Source: UBA117 sp049975245 (lineage in GTDB: Archaea > Methanobacteriota > Methanobacteria > Methanobacteriales > Methanobacteriaceae). Taken from it: 64,000 nucleotides of DNA. How positions within the stretch are numbered: the first letter of the stretch is position 1; the number at the start of each line of letters is the position of its first letter. Under the pieces are notes generated by a model that saw nothing but the letters and a program-made list of their open reading frames with translations, made no database searches and was not told the DNA's origin. Position numbers and translations under genes: made by a program. Below are positions 54,715 through 64,000 of the stretch, in pieces. The DNA is taken from contig JBNGDB010000001.1 of NCBI GenBank assembly GCA_049975245.1, positions 119,007 to 183,006 on the forward strand, read 5' to 3'.

Positions 54715-55815
54715 TTGGTTTTCTGTCCTAAATGTGGTAAAAGTAATCCGGATAATAATATCAATTGCATTAAATGTGGAGAAGTACTCCAAGAAGAAAC
54801 CCGTTTTTTAAAGATAGTAAAGATATTTAACAGCTTAGGCTTTATCTTTGCATTATTAATGTTAATATTTCTATTTGGAATATATTTTGATTGGATACCG
54901 GTTGAATATTATTTATGGTTTTTTGTAGTACTCATATTAGCGTTAATATTTTTATCCAAAAGGGTTAAAAGATTTTTACAAACTCTTACCATAAAATTAC
55001 TCTTCGGGGGACTGGAGAAGAGGGAATGTCCCAACTGTGAAGAATTTGTCTCCAATGAAAATTACTGTTTTAACTGTGGCTACAACCTGGCAAATGTTAT
55101 AGGATATTATCAGATAGGCTCCTATCAACCCCTCTTTATGGAGATTAATAAGAAATATATCCGAGTTTTTAAGTCCATGAGGGATAGGTATTTTTCATTA
55201 TCCCGTTTGGATTCAATTAAATTCTACAACAATGAAATTAAAAATCCTGAAGTAGACTGGTGTACCGGGAAAGTTTTGACCAATCCCTGTATTAAATTTA
55301 ATTACCAGGGTGAAAAGGTGGTTTTCTCTATAAATAAGAGCATCCTTAATGGTTTAAGTCAAATATTTAATAATATAACCGGCCCCCAAGAGATTGGAGG
55401 ATATTTCAACTGGCTTAGAAACCAGAGCATTAAACGATTTGGAATAGTAACTGCAATTTTATTAGTCTTAATAATCTCCCCAGCTGTTTATTTCACCTAT
55501 ACCACCCCTATAACTTACGCTGGATCAAGCTCAGATATACCAGGTCTGGAGGTGGTTAACGCCACCGGGTATAAACATATATACGCCCCAAATTCAGTTA
55601 CAGTAGAGGGATTTGTTAAAAATAATGGTAACCAGACCAAAGAATTTATAAAGGTGAGAATTATCGGTTACGATTCTGCAGGCACTGAAGTTTCAGTGGA
55701 GGAGACATATATTGATGCTTACCGTTTAGGGCCGGGTGAAAGCTCCCACTTCTACGACTATCCTGATGATTATGGTCAAACTATTAGAAGCTTTAAAGTG
55801 AAAGTATTTGAATAA
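54715..55815 (+). CDS. Zinc-ribbon membrane protein with FxLYD domain
   Basis: 366 residues. N-terminal zinc ribbon CPKCGKSNPDNNINCIKC, two membrane helices (about 37-82), a second zinc ribbon CPNCEEFVSNENYCFNCG, a soluble part of about 120 residues resembling a PH-like domain (YQIGSYQPLFMEINKKYIRVFK), a third membrane helix (about 245-262) and an outer FxLYD domain (VNATGYKHIYAPNSVTVEGFVKNNGNQTK). TTG start at 54715. Zinc-ribbon membrane proteins of this build are common in methanogens, function unknown. Confidence 0.7.
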   Translation: MVFCPKCGKSNPDNNINCIKCGEVLQEETRFLKIVKIFNSLGFIFALLMLIFLFGIYFDWIPVEYYLWFFVVLILALIFLSKRVKRFLQTLTIKLLFGGLEKRECPNCEEFVSNENYCFNCGYNLANVIGYYQIGSYQPLFMEINKKYIRVFKSMRDRYFSLSRLDSIKFYNNEIKNPEVDWCTGKVLTNPCIKFNYQGEKVVFSINKSILNGLSQIFNNITGPQEIGGYFNWLRNQSIKRFGIVTAILLVLIISPAVYFTYTTPITYAGSSSDIPGLEVVNATGYKHIYAPNSVTVEGFVKNNGNQTKEFIKVRIIGYDSAGTEVSVEETYIDAYRLGPGESSHFYDYPDDYGQTIRSFKVKVFE

Positions 55816-55952
55816 ACAAATAAAAAACTAAAGGAGTTTTAATCTTCTTTCCTTATCTATGATTTAATAATTAATAGTTTTCTAGATTCTTCATGATAGA
55901 GAATCATTTTAAGAAATGAAAATCATATTAACCTATATAGTATGGTGATAAT

Positions 55953-56231
55953 GTGGTAAAAGTAGTTAAAAAAAGAGGCAAAGAAGAAACATTTAAACCT
56001 GATAAGATCCGAAAATCCCTGGCTAAGGCCACTATAGACGCAGGTTATAGTGTGCAGGAAAAGAAGGATATACTTGACGAAGTTTACTCCAATATATCAA
56101 AAAAGTTAGATGAAAAAAAGGAGGTTAAAAGTGATACCATAAGGGTGTGTCTTTTAACTGAACTGGACAAGTGCGAACCCTACATAGCCAAGTCCTGGAG
56201 AAACTTTGAGAAGAAGTATAAACAAAGATAG
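55953..56231 (+). CDS. Stand-alone ATP-cone domain protein
   Basis: 92 residues, essentially only an ATP-cone: VVKKRGKEETFKPDKIRKSLAKAT and later VLLTELDKCEPYIAKSWRNFEKK. ATP-cones sense ATP/dATP in ribonucleotide reductases and in NrdR; here there is no reductase or zinc finger. It may regulate another protein by nucleotide binding. GTG start at 55953 with GGTGAT upstream. Single gene, convergent with the ectoine operon. Confidence 0.8.
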   Translation: MVKVVKKRGKEETFKPDKIRKSLAKATIDAGYSVQEKKDILDEVYSNISKKLDEKKEVKSDTIRVCLLTELDKCEPYIAKSWRNFEKKYKQR

Positions 56232-56288
56232 AATAATCTTATACTTTTTATCCCTACCTTTTTTTATATAATAAGTAGATTTATGGAA

Positions 56289-56313
56289 TTTTTTTTTGAG
56301 AATATTTTTTTTT
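56289..56313 (+). terminator. Double T9 terminator of ATP-cone gene
   Basis: Two runs of nine T (56289-56297 and 56305-56313) about 60 nt after the ATP-cone stop codon, typical of archaeal termination. Confidence 0.5.
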
Positions 56314-56344
56314 GGAATATTCAATTAAAATAAATAATAAATTT

Positions 56345-56353
56345 AAAAAAAAA
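56345..56353 (-). terminator. T9 terminator of the ectoine operon
   Basis: A run of nine A on the plus strand, T9 on the minus strand, 30 nt past the ectC stop codon. Confidence 0.5.
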
Positions 56354-56382
56354 TAATTGTTGATTTTTTTGGCAAGGATTAA

Positions 56383-56772
56383 TTAGGGCAGCCTGTAAGA
56401 TCCATCCTCATCATGGACTTCATCCCCTACCAGCGGCGGATTAAAAACGCATAAAAGCCTAAGGTCACTGTCATAGGCCCTAAGATAATGTCGGTCGTGC
56501 TGGTCCAGGGCGTACATGGTACCTGGAGTGATGGAGTATACTTTTCCATCATTGGTTGTTTCAATCTCCCCTTCACCTTCCACGCAGTATACTGCTTCCA
56601 AGTGATTTTTATACCAGATCAGTGTTTCAGTCCCGGCATAAATAATGGTTTCATGGAGTGAAAACCCCATGTTATCCTCTTTTAGTAATATGCGTTTGCT
56701 CACCCAGTTGCCATTATCGGATTTTACCTCACGACTTGTGCCTTGGATTTCATCCATCTTTCTAACGATCAT
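56383..56772 (-). CDS. ectC: L-ectoine synthase
   Basis: 129 residues, the normal EctC length. Cupin-fold dehydratase closing N-gamma-acetyl-diaminobutyrate to ectoine. Family segments: MIVRKMDEIQGTSREV at the N-terminus, FSLHETIIYAGTETLIWYKNHLEAVYCVEGEGEIE with the metal-binding Glu/Tyr/His region, and LDQHDRHYLRA with the conserved His. Last gene of ectABC; its ATG overlaps the 3' end of ectB by 11 nt, so they are translationally coupled. No ectD follows, so hydroxyectoine is not predicted here. Ectoine synthesis is uncommon in archaea. Confidence 0.93.
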   Translation of the reverse strand: MIVRKMDEIQGTSREVKSDNGNWVSKRILLKEDNMGFSLHETIIYAGTETLIWYKNHLEAVYCVEGEGEIETTNDGKVYSITPGTMYALDQHDRHYLRAYDSDLRLLCVFNPPLVGDEVHDEDGSYRLP

Positions 56773-58045
56773 TATTTAAATCCTCAAACATAGTTTCTCT
56801 GTTTTCTATAACTGCACTTATGGAGTCTTCAATTACTTGTAAACCTTCATCAAGTAGGTCATCTTCAATGGTTAATGGTGGTAGGAATTTTAAAACGTCA
56901 TCGTTAGCCCCTGCCAGTTCAATTAGCAATCCCCTGGAAAATGCTTCCTCAGACACGTCACCGGCAAATCCCATTGATGGGATTTTAAGTCCGTAGATTA
57001 ATCCCCTTCCGCGAACATCAGGCTCTAAGTCAGTGAAACTGTTTTGGATCTCAACCAGTCTATCCTTTAATATTTTCTCCTTCTCGTACACTGCATGGGA
57101 GAGACTGTCATTTTCCCAGTAGCTTAATACCTGGGTTGATGCTACAAATGCCAGGTTGTTACCCCGGAATGTTCCAGTGTGTTCTCCTGGCTTCCACTGG
57201 TCCAACTCTGATTTCATTAATACCATTGACAGGGGCAAACCCCCTCCAATGGATTTGGAGAGTGTGATAATATCCGGGTTTATACCGGCATCTTCGAAGC
57301 TGAAGAATTTACCAGTCCTGCCGTTTCCAACCTGGATGTCGTCTACAATTAGTAATATGTCAAAGTCGTGGCATATCTGTTCTATTTCTTTAAGCCACTC
57401 ATTACTGGCTACATTTATTCCGCCTTCTGCCTGGATGGTCTCTAATATTATGGCAGCGGGGAGGTCCACTCCACTGCTCTGGTCTTCTAGGAAACGGCGC
57501 ATATACTGGGCAGTGTTCACTTCTTCTCCGAAGTAACCATCGTATGGCATGAAACTTACATTGGCCCGGTTTATGAATGCCTCGTCCCGGTAGAAGGAGT
57601 TTGCTGTTACTGCCATGGAGCCCATGGTCAGCCCATGGAAGGCGTTGGTAAAGGATATGATATTAGATCTTCCCTTGACCATTCTCACCAGTTTTAATGC
57701 GGATTCAACTGCATTGGTACCGGTTGGCCCGGAAAACTGGATCTTGTAATCCATATGTCTTGGTTGTAATATTATATCGTTAAATTTATCTAAAAACTGT
57801 TTTTTTGCCGTGGTGGCCTTGTCCAATCCGTGGATAATTCCATCATCTTTAATATAATTTATGAGGGCTTCCGAAATCATTGGATTATTATGTCCATAGT
57901 TAAGGGTCCCTGCACCAGCAAAAAAGTCTATATATTCATTTCCCTGTTCATCATATAACATGGAACCTTTTGCTTTATGAAATATGGCTGGAAAACTTCT
58001 AACATAACTACGTACCTGTGATTCAAGTTGTTTGAATGTTTTCAT
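56762..58045 (-). CDS. ectB: Diaminobutyrate-2-oxoglutarate transaminase
   Basis: 427 residues, full length for EctB. Class III PLP aminotransferase converting aspartate semialdehyde plus glutamate to 2,4-diaminobutyrate. Visible are FFAGAGTLNYGHNNP, SFTNAFHGLTMGSMAVT, the acidic DDIQVGNGRTGKFF PLP-ring segment, and the Schiff-base Lys in TLSKSIGGGLPLS. ATG at 58045 behind GAGTGATTAG. Second gene of the operon; a 57-nt gap separates it from ectA and an 11-nt overlap joins it to ectC. Confidence 0.93.
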   Translation of the reverse strand: MKTFKQLESQVRSYVRSFPAIFHKAKGSMLYDEQGNEYIDFFAGAGTLNYGHNNPMISEALINYIKDDGIIHGLDKATTAKKQFLDKFNDIILQPRHMDYKIQFSGPTGTNAVESALKLVRMVKGRSNIISFTNAFHGLTMGSMAVTANSFYRDEAFINRANVSFMPYDGYFGEEVNTAQYMRRFLEDQSSGVDLPAAIILETIQAEGGINVASNEWLKEIEQICHDFDILLIVDDIQVGNGRTGKFFSFEDAGINPDIITLSKSIGGGLPLSMVLMKSELDQWKPGEHTGTFRGNNLAFVASTQVLSYWENDSLSHAVYEKEKILKDRLVEIQNSFTDLEPDVRGRGLIYGLKIPSMGFAGDVSEEAFSRGLLIELAGANDDVLKFLPPLTIEDDLLDEGLQVIEDSISAVIENRETMFEDLNNDR

Positions 58046-58102
58046 CTAATCACTCATTTTCTAAAAAATTTTTTTAATTAAATTATTCTCCTATATTTTT
58101 TG

Positions 58103-58630
58103 TTATAATGGGCCTATTTTAAAGAGTAACTCCTCTTCATGACCGGATTCCCCAAATAGTTCACTGGTAAAAAATGGTGAAATACTAAGATCAGCACCAC
58201 ACCGGGTACTTAGCTTCTCAAATAATGCAGTGGAAGCTTTGTTTGAGGGTGTGACCGTGGTTTCAATAAATTCCAAATCTTTTAACTCATCTCTTTTTAG
58301 TATATTATTTATCATCCTGGTGGCCAGGCCCTGACCGCGCATTTTCCCATCTACAGCTACTTGCCATATAAAAAGAGTGTTATTATTTTGAGGTTTTCGG
58401 TAGGCTGATACATATCCTACAATATCCTCCTCATACTGGGCAACAGTGCTGGTATTTTTGAAATGTGCGCACATCAAGAGATAATAATATAATGAGTTAA
58501 GGTCTAATGGTTGACTATTTTTTACCAGATTATAAACCGATTTTCCATCCTTTAAATCTGGTTTTCGTATTATAATTGAACTATTTTCATCATTTTCAGA
58601 ATCCATATGTCTATTTATCTTTTTTATCAC
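58103..58630 (-). CDS. ectA: Diaminobutyrate acetyltransferase
   Basis: 175 residues, GNAT fold of the EctA family, acetylating the gamma-amino group of 2,4-diaminobutyrate with acetyl-CoA. Motifs: IIRKPDLKDGKSVYNLVKNSQPLDLNSLYYYLLMC near the start (EctA-specific NSxYxYLLxC) and the acetyl-CoA loop GKMRGQGLATRM, ending in TSELF/ELLFKIG. GTG at 58630 or ATG 8 codons later. First gene of ectABC; no aspartokinase gene or ectR regulator is linked. Confidence 0.92.
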   Translation of the reverse strand: MIKKINRHMDSENDENSSIIIRKPDLKDGKSVYNLVKNSQPLDLNSLYYYLLMCAHFKNTSTVAQYEEDIVGYVSAYRKPQNNNTLFIWQVAVDGKMRGQGLATRMINNILKRDELKDLEFIETTVTPSNKASTALFEKLSTRCGADLSISPFFTSELFGESGHEEELLFKIGPL

Positions 58631-58956
58631 TTAAAAAGTATTCGGCAAAAATAGACTTTTATAGAACTTAAAAATAAATTTAGGTCATTATTTAAGCTTA
58701 TTTATATATATTTATATTTAAATTTTAAATCAACTAACAATTTTAATATTGATTATTAAGGATCTGAAATATCCCTTTTCTTATTTTTTTTAAATATTAT
58801 GTTCTTTTTTTCCTAGAAAATGCTTTAACTGATTTTTATCTAAATTAAGAACTATACTATAATTCAGTTTCAAGTAGTATAGTTTATTATATTATGGTTG
58901 AAATATTATTACTTATATCCAATTTTTTATATAATTGGGTTAAGGGGGGATTAAAT
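58631..58956 (+). other. AT-rich divergent promoter region
   Basis: 326 bases between divergent ectA and the next gene. Contains a stretch TTTATATATATTTATATTTA (58690-58709) that may serve as TATA box to either side. No operator is obvious, although ectoine operons are salt-regulated elsewhere. Confidence 0.4.
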
Positions 58957-59538
58957 TTGGGGGAAGATCTGGATATTTTAGATAAAGAAGAGCAGAAACA
59001 AAGGAATATAAAGAATGCAGACCATATTAAAAAAATTGTAAGTAAAAATAAAAAATATTTTGAAAAAATGAGGCAGAGGGTTGTTAAAAACTACAAAATT
59101 ACACTTGTTTTGTATATAATAATGTTTTTTTGGGGACTTATTTTGTTAAGTGTTCCACTGGTAACTGCTATCCTTGGAGATATTAGTTTATATAGCACAT
59201 TAGTGGGTGGTTTAGGAATAGCAGATCTGGCTTTACTCTTTTTATTCAAACCAGTAGATAAAATACATAATATTACTACTGACCTGAACCAAATAACCAT
59301 AATATCTAATGGCTATTTATTACAGGAAACTTTACGCCTGATACAGTTAGATATTAATGATCGAGAATCTGTTGGTCAAACCGCAGAATATATTGGTGCT
59401 GCTGCTGCAAGTACTGTGGGTCTATTGGAACAGTACTGTGAGGTATCAATGAGTGATGATAAAAAAACTGAACCACCTAAACCAGGTAGTGGTCAACCAT
59501 CAGATGTAAATATTCAACCTTCCGGAGATGCTAATTAA
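58957..59538 (+). CDS. Two-transmembrane protein of unknown function, possibly TRADD-N-associated type
   Basis: 193 residues from TTG 58957, which lies 7 nt after GGGGGG; a frame 21 codons longer starts before that box. Charged N-terminal helix (about 15-45), two membrane helices (LVLYIIMFFWGLILLSVPLVTAI and TLVGGLGIADLALLFLF), a helical segment ITTDLNQITIISNGYLLQETLRL, and a Pro/Ser tail with GSGQPSDVNIQPS. The layout is reminiscent of TRADD-N-associated two-helix membrane domains, which sit in prokaryotic conflict/signalling proteins; this is a tentative match. No partner enzyme is adjacent. Confidence 0.55.
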   Translation: MGEDLDILDKEEQKQRNIKNADHIKKIVSKNKKYFEKMRQRVVKNYKITLVLYIIMFFWGLILLSVPLVTAILGDISLYSTLVGGLGIADLALLFLFKPVDKIHNITTDLNQITIISNGYLLQETLRLIQLDINDRESVGQTAEYIGAAAASTVGLLEQYCEVSMSDDKKTEPPKPGSGQPSDVNIQPSGDAN

Positions 59539-59730
59539 AAATATCTAAAATAAAAAAATCAAAGGTATTTTAATATTTTTGGATAAAATAATAATTAGTT
59601 TATTTTATGGGGGGAGGGTTAATATGTGATAAATTAACTTCGCTAGAGGTTAATTTATGAATTGTGTAGTTAAATATATGATATTTGGTCTACATAATAT
59701 CTATTATAACTTTATGTTGAAGGGTTTTTG

Positions 59731-61499
59731 ATGTCCACTGACCAAATTATGGGAAGTATTGAAGATCTCCAGATGGGGGATCATCTTTGCTGTTTATATG
59801 AGACAGAAAAAGAACACAAAAATATATTAACTCCTTATATTATCCAGGGACTGGAAAATAATGAAAAAATAGTTTACATACTGGATAAACATACCAAAAA
59901 TACGGTTAAAACTTATATTCAAGATATGGATTTAGATGCCAATAGTTTAATTGAATCTGGACAATTTGTTTTTTTAAGCACGGGAGAATCTTACATATTA
60001 GATGGTCACTTCCATCCAGATTCGATGATAACATTACTGCAAAATTCATTAGATGTTGCCCTACAAGAGGGTTACTCAGCTTTGAGAGTTACTGGAGAGA
60101 TGAGCTGGATCTTGAAGGGACTTAAAGGTTCAGAAAAATTTATTGAATATGAAAGCAAATTAAACCAGTTTTTCCCAGGTAAAAAATGTATTGGATTATG
60201 TCAATATAACCTTACTGATTTTAACAATAATCTACTCCTGGATGTTCTTTTAACCCATCCTAAAGTAGCTCTTGCTGATAAAATATATAAAAATATTTAT
60301 TATATACCCACATCCCAGTACCATGCCAATAATCTGCCCTACTCGACATTTGAAACCTGGATAAAAAATTTAAAGAATCAGGCAAAATATGAGGACATTT
60401 TGACTCTAAGTGAGAAGCGTTACCGGAATTTATTTGAAAACAGCCCTATATCTCTCTGGGAGGAGGATTTTTCACAAGTAAAGAGTTTCATTGAACAACT
60501 AAAAGAAGACAGCGTAGATGATTTCCGAGAATATTTTGAAAACAATCCCGATATAGTTAACATTTAGCCGGCCAGGTAAAATTGATAGAAGTAAATCAGA
60601 GAACCTTAGATATCTACAAAGCAGGTGATATATCTGAATTTAGAGATTATTTACCATATATCTTCACTTTAGAATCAATAGAAACATTTAAAGATGAGCT
60701 TATTAGTATTGCAGAAGGAAAAACTTGTTTTATGTCTGAATCTGTTACAAAAACATTAGATGGGGATAAAAATTATATTATGTTAAAATTCAATGTTTCT
60801 CCAGGATATGAAAAGGATTATTCACGAGTTATTATTTCCATTATTGATTTAACTAAGCGGAAGCTAATGGAAGATGAATTGAAGAAGGTAATGAGCAAGA
60901 ATGAGATGCTGCTCAAGGAAATTCATCACCGGGTGAAAAATAATTTACAGATAATTTCCAGTATATTAAACCTTCAATCATTTTATTTAACTGATAAAAA
61001 ATCATTAGAAGCCTTAACTGATTGTAAAAATAGGGTAAGATCCATGGGCATGGTGCATGAAAAACTATACCAGTCCGGGGACTTTGCCAAGATCGAAGTG
61101 AAGGATTATATAGAAAGTGTGGCCCTGGAAATTTTCAAATCATACGCATTAAACCCTGAACAAATTAAAGTTAAAATGGAAATTGAAGATATTTCCCTGG
61201 ATATCAACCAGTCAATAGCCATAGGCTTAATAGTTAATGAATTATTAACCAACTCCATCAAATACGCATTCCCCCAGAAAAAAGGGAATATAGAAATTAA
61301 AATTTCAAAAAAAGGTGACGATAAAATATCAATGTTAATACAAGACGATGGTATAGGTTTTCCTGCAGATTTTGAACTAGTAAAAAGTGAAACACTAGGT
61401 TTACAATTGGTTAATAATTTAGTATCCCAATTAGATGGTGAAATTACATTAGATCGAAGCAGCGGGACCAAGTTTATCATAGAATTCCCATTAATATAA
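59731..61499 (+). pseudogene. MEDS/PAS/HisKA_2 sensor histidine kinase, frameshifted
   Basis: From ATG 59731 (AAGGGTTTTTG upstream) a MEDS domain (GDHLCCLYETEKEHKNILTPYI, about 15-170), linker, then PAS-like RYRNLFENSPISLWEEDFS. The frame stops at 60567 (NNPDIVNI-TAG); one more C near 60562 would give IVNHLAGQVKLIEVNQRTLDIY and join the second part, which runs to 61499 with HisKA_2 (phospho-acceptor His in EIHHRVKNNLQIIS) and HATPase (NELLTNSIKYAF, DDGIGFP, GTKFIIEFP). All kinase motifs are intact. Single-base loss in a CC pair may be real or a sequence error. No response regulator adjoins. Confidence 0.85.
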
Positions 61500-61607
61500 C
61501 TATAATTTGATTTAACAGTTTATAGGTGAGAAATCCATTAAAAATACTATTTTTATATATTTATACTAAAAGAAATCATTAAATCCTCATTTTTTATTTA
61601 TTAGAAT

Positions 61608-63569
61608 TTAAATCCTCTTTTTATATTCCATTTCCGGGAATGTAATCTTAAAACTTGTACCGTGATTGGTAACTAACTCAATACTACCATCTAACTGTTT
61701 TATTAGGTTATTTACCAGTTCCAAGCCTAATGTTTGGGCATTTTCCAGGTCTAAATTTGGAGGGAATCCCACTCCATTGTCAGCTATTTTTAATATGTAT
61801 TTATTATCCTTTTTTTCAAAGTATACATCAATTTTTCCTTCCTGGCCATCTGGAAAAGCGTGCTTTATGGAATTAGTGATAAGTTCGTTGATTATCAGCC
61901 CAGAGGGTATGGCGGTTTCCAGATTAAGTTCAATATTTTCTGCATTAATATCTATCTTTATCTGGTCCGGGTCGATCATGTAGGTCCCCATAATATCTTT
62001 AACCAAACTGTTGGTGTAGTCTTTCAGATTGATTTTTGTAAAATTTTGTGACTGATAAAGTTTTTCGTGAATAATAGCCATTGATTTAACCCGGTTTTGG
62101 GATTCGGTGAATAAATCTTTATCCTGGGGATCTTTAATGTGCATGGACTGCAGGTTAAGTAAACTGGATATGATCTGGAGGTTATTTTTAACCCGGTGGT
62201 GGATTTCACCAAGCAGCATTTCCTTTTCCTTAAGAGAATTTTCTATAAGGTCAGAAGCATTCTTACGTTCAGTATCATCAATGATGGTACATAAAGCTCC
62301 TTTAAATTCTCCATTTACTTGCGGGATTATCCAGCCTGTGAAAAATTTTTTACTATCTGGAGTCATTAAGGGTATAGACTCATAATATACTGGTTTTAAT
62401 GTATCTTTTGCTTCCAGATAATGTTTTAAAAACCCTTCCACATTTTCCTTAGGAATTTCCTCTAAAATATCGGTACCCATTACGTCAAATTTATCCATTC
62501 CAGTTATTTTTTTAAAGGAGTCATTGTAGTAGACCACCTTATCATTATTGTCAGTAACAAATATTCCTTCATTAATGCTTTCAATAATGTTTTCATAAAA
62601 CTGTTCCAATCTTTTAATTTTTTTAACAGCAATTTCCCGTTTTTCATCTATTATATTTAGTTTATTAGCACTAAGTAATATCAAAATTAAAAGAAGGACT
62701 GAGGTAGAAACTACAATAATCACCGTACCAGTTCTCCCACCGAATAATCCAATATATTCGCCAATTATTCGCAACAGACCCAATGCAAAGATGATTATTA
62801 ACAGATTTCCCAGAAGAAGACGGGTAATAATTCCTCCGGATTGGGGGCTGGTGATGATACTCATCCAACCCTTATCAGGCCGGTTAAATATTATGGCAAT
62901 GGAAAGTACGATGTGTACTATTGAACTTAAAAGGGCCATCTGCACATACCAATCTCCACCCTGGAAGATCCTCGCCCCGTAAATGTTTCCCGTAAATCCA
63001 AAAAAAGCTAAAAAACCAGCAATCAGAGCCAAAGTTTGGAATAAAAATTCTTTATTTTTTAAATTAAGGAAAAGTAGTGCTAACCCATTAAAGATCAACA
63101 CAATGGATGATAAAAATTTAGTACGACCCACCACGGTTTCAACTGGATCCTTGTAAGGTTGTGTATATAATAACTGGTCTAAACCCAGATTTAGCCCACT
63201 TAGATATTGATAAAGAGTTATGATGCCTGTAAAAATAACAAAAACTGATAATATTATAGATAAATATTTGAAGGGAAATTTAGATGATTTTATGTTTGCA
63301 AAAAGTAATTAAAAACCTCCGATCATTAATATTAGAGCAGTGTTAAATTTGGAACCAAAAAAAGTCCCTATTTCCCCCCTCAATAGAGGAATATTAAAAA
63401 TCCAGCCAATTAATATTGAACATGATAAAATGATAACTATTAAAGCTAAAATAAAGGACATATTTTTGTAATAGCTAATTCTTTTACGGTACTTTATTTT
63501 TATTATATCTTCAGCTTCTGATAGTTCTTTTTGGGAAGATAAATCCTCTATAATTTTTTTATTTTTCAT
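61608..63569 (-). pseudogene. Membrane-bound PAS/HisKA_2 histidine kinase interrupted by one in-frame stop
   Basis: The frame from ATG 63569 runs through a coiled N-terminus, first membrane helices (IVIILSCSILIGWIFNIPLL) and MIGGF, then TAA at 63309-63311, and goes on in the same frame with LLFANIKSSKFPFKYLSII and several more helices (about eight in all), a PAS domain (SINEGIFVTDNNDKVVYYND), HisKA_2 with EIHHRVKNNLQIISS and HATPase (NELITNSIKHAF, DNGVGFP) to 61608. Internal GTG at 63134 could restart a shorter kinase lacking the first helices. Convergent with the similar kinase at 59731; both are broken, and both end in HisKA_2 domains typical of methanogens. Confidence 0.8.
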
Positions 63570-64000
63570 TTAAACCCATTTAATTTATGTGATTTTAAAA
63601 TTATGTTCTAACATTATATATCTTGGAATAGGTTATAATGATCCTATTTAATATGGTTATAAAGTGGATATTCACCAGTTTATATTTTACATTACTAATT
63701 TAACTTAGTTAAATATTAATTATTTTATTGTATGTAAGATTAATATTAAAAATTATTTTTTATAGACCACTATTTTTATTAGAAAATCTTCAAGGATGGC
63801 AAATATAGTTGCACCAGTATATATGTTGAAATAAAAAATTTATGATTTCAAATTAAAAATTGGTAATAGATTAATGATCTACGATTTTCATCAATGAATT
63901 TGATGTTTTCAACTTTTTGCTTTCAAAATTAACATGTTTTTTTATTAATCAGGGTGTCTGTTTTAGGTGAAATTTTCTAGAGCGTAAATTTCTTGGATTT
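63570..64000. other. AT-rich region to window edge, no gene seen
   Basis: 431 bases upstream of the kinase at 63569. Several TATA-like tracts (for example ATTATATATC near 63614) and no open frame with a ribosome binding site. It probably holds the promoter of the kinase and of a gene beyond the edge. Confidence 0.4.

Noticed and set aside
63309..63311. In-frame TAA as a recoded amino-acid codon
   Set aside because: Pyrrolysine uses TAG, and no selenocysteine-type element applies to TAA; mutation or error is simpler.

Overview
The window looks like chromosome of a hydrogenotrophic methanogen of the order Methanobacteriales, most likely Methanobacterium or a close relative. The basis is AT-rich DNA, frequent TTG/GTG starts behind GGAGGTG-type ribosome binding sites, T-rich terminators, and a very large share of secreted surface proteins of the kinds typical of pseudomurein-walled methanogens (DUF3344, CARDB, PKD, parallel beta-helix, SBBP, DUF11, and a secreted CobN-like chelatase homologue). 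This assignment is inference from content; no rRNA or tRNA gene was found. One 100-N assembly gap lies at 47120-47219, so this is a draft contig.

Layout. 1-1087: 5' part of a trehalose-6-phosphate synthase (minus). 1685-18778: a surface-protein island with a 2187-residue CobN-like protein, a DUF3344/CARDB/PKD protein, a decayed CPBP protease, a MntA/HepT toxin-antitoxin pair and a beta-helix/PKD protein. The two PKD proteins end in the same module in opposite orientation. 19235-23361: a BASS-type transporter, an RsbW-like ATPase fused to GNAT behind a structured RNA leader, an M20 amidohydrolase and a surface-protein remnant. 23517-25159: an IS605-type element with frameshifted tnpB. 25281-30109: two further nucleotidyltransferase/HEPN pairs around RNase III, a flavoprotein and a PsbP-like protein. 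30328-35667: an SBBP-repeat protein and a beta-helix protein. 36152-38258: an intact CPBP protease and a complete IS5-type element with terminal inverted repeats and a GATT target duplication. 38747-42733: a sugar-nucleotide/glycosyltransferase operon broken up by tandem repeats. 43146-45409: membrane proteins, a Rieske ferredoxin and a PqqD/ABC-exporter remnant. 45551-48250: a second beta-helix gene, frameshifted and gapped. 48710-55815: CDF transporter, CNNM/CorC protein, tocopherol-cyclase-like protein, lipoproteins and a zinc-ribbon membrane protein. 55953-58630: ATP-cone protein and an ectABC ectoine operon. 58957-63569: a two-TM protein and two HisKA_2-type histidine kinases, both interrupted.

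How the genes may work together. Trehalose and ectoine genes point to osmotic adaptation. Sugar-nucleotide enzymes plus many adhesin-like proteins point to a remodelled cell surface. Three nucleotidyltransferase/HEPN modules and two insertion sequences mark the middle as accessory DNA. Notable signals are: an identical 206-bp promoter/leader block in front of two unrelated surface genes, with a 32-bp dyad shared by three; several genes whose best ribosome binding site points to AUC or AUU rather than AUG/GUG/UUG; direct repeats at gene 3' ends; structured intergenic RNAs; and single-base disruptions in several genes that could be real decay or sequencing error.
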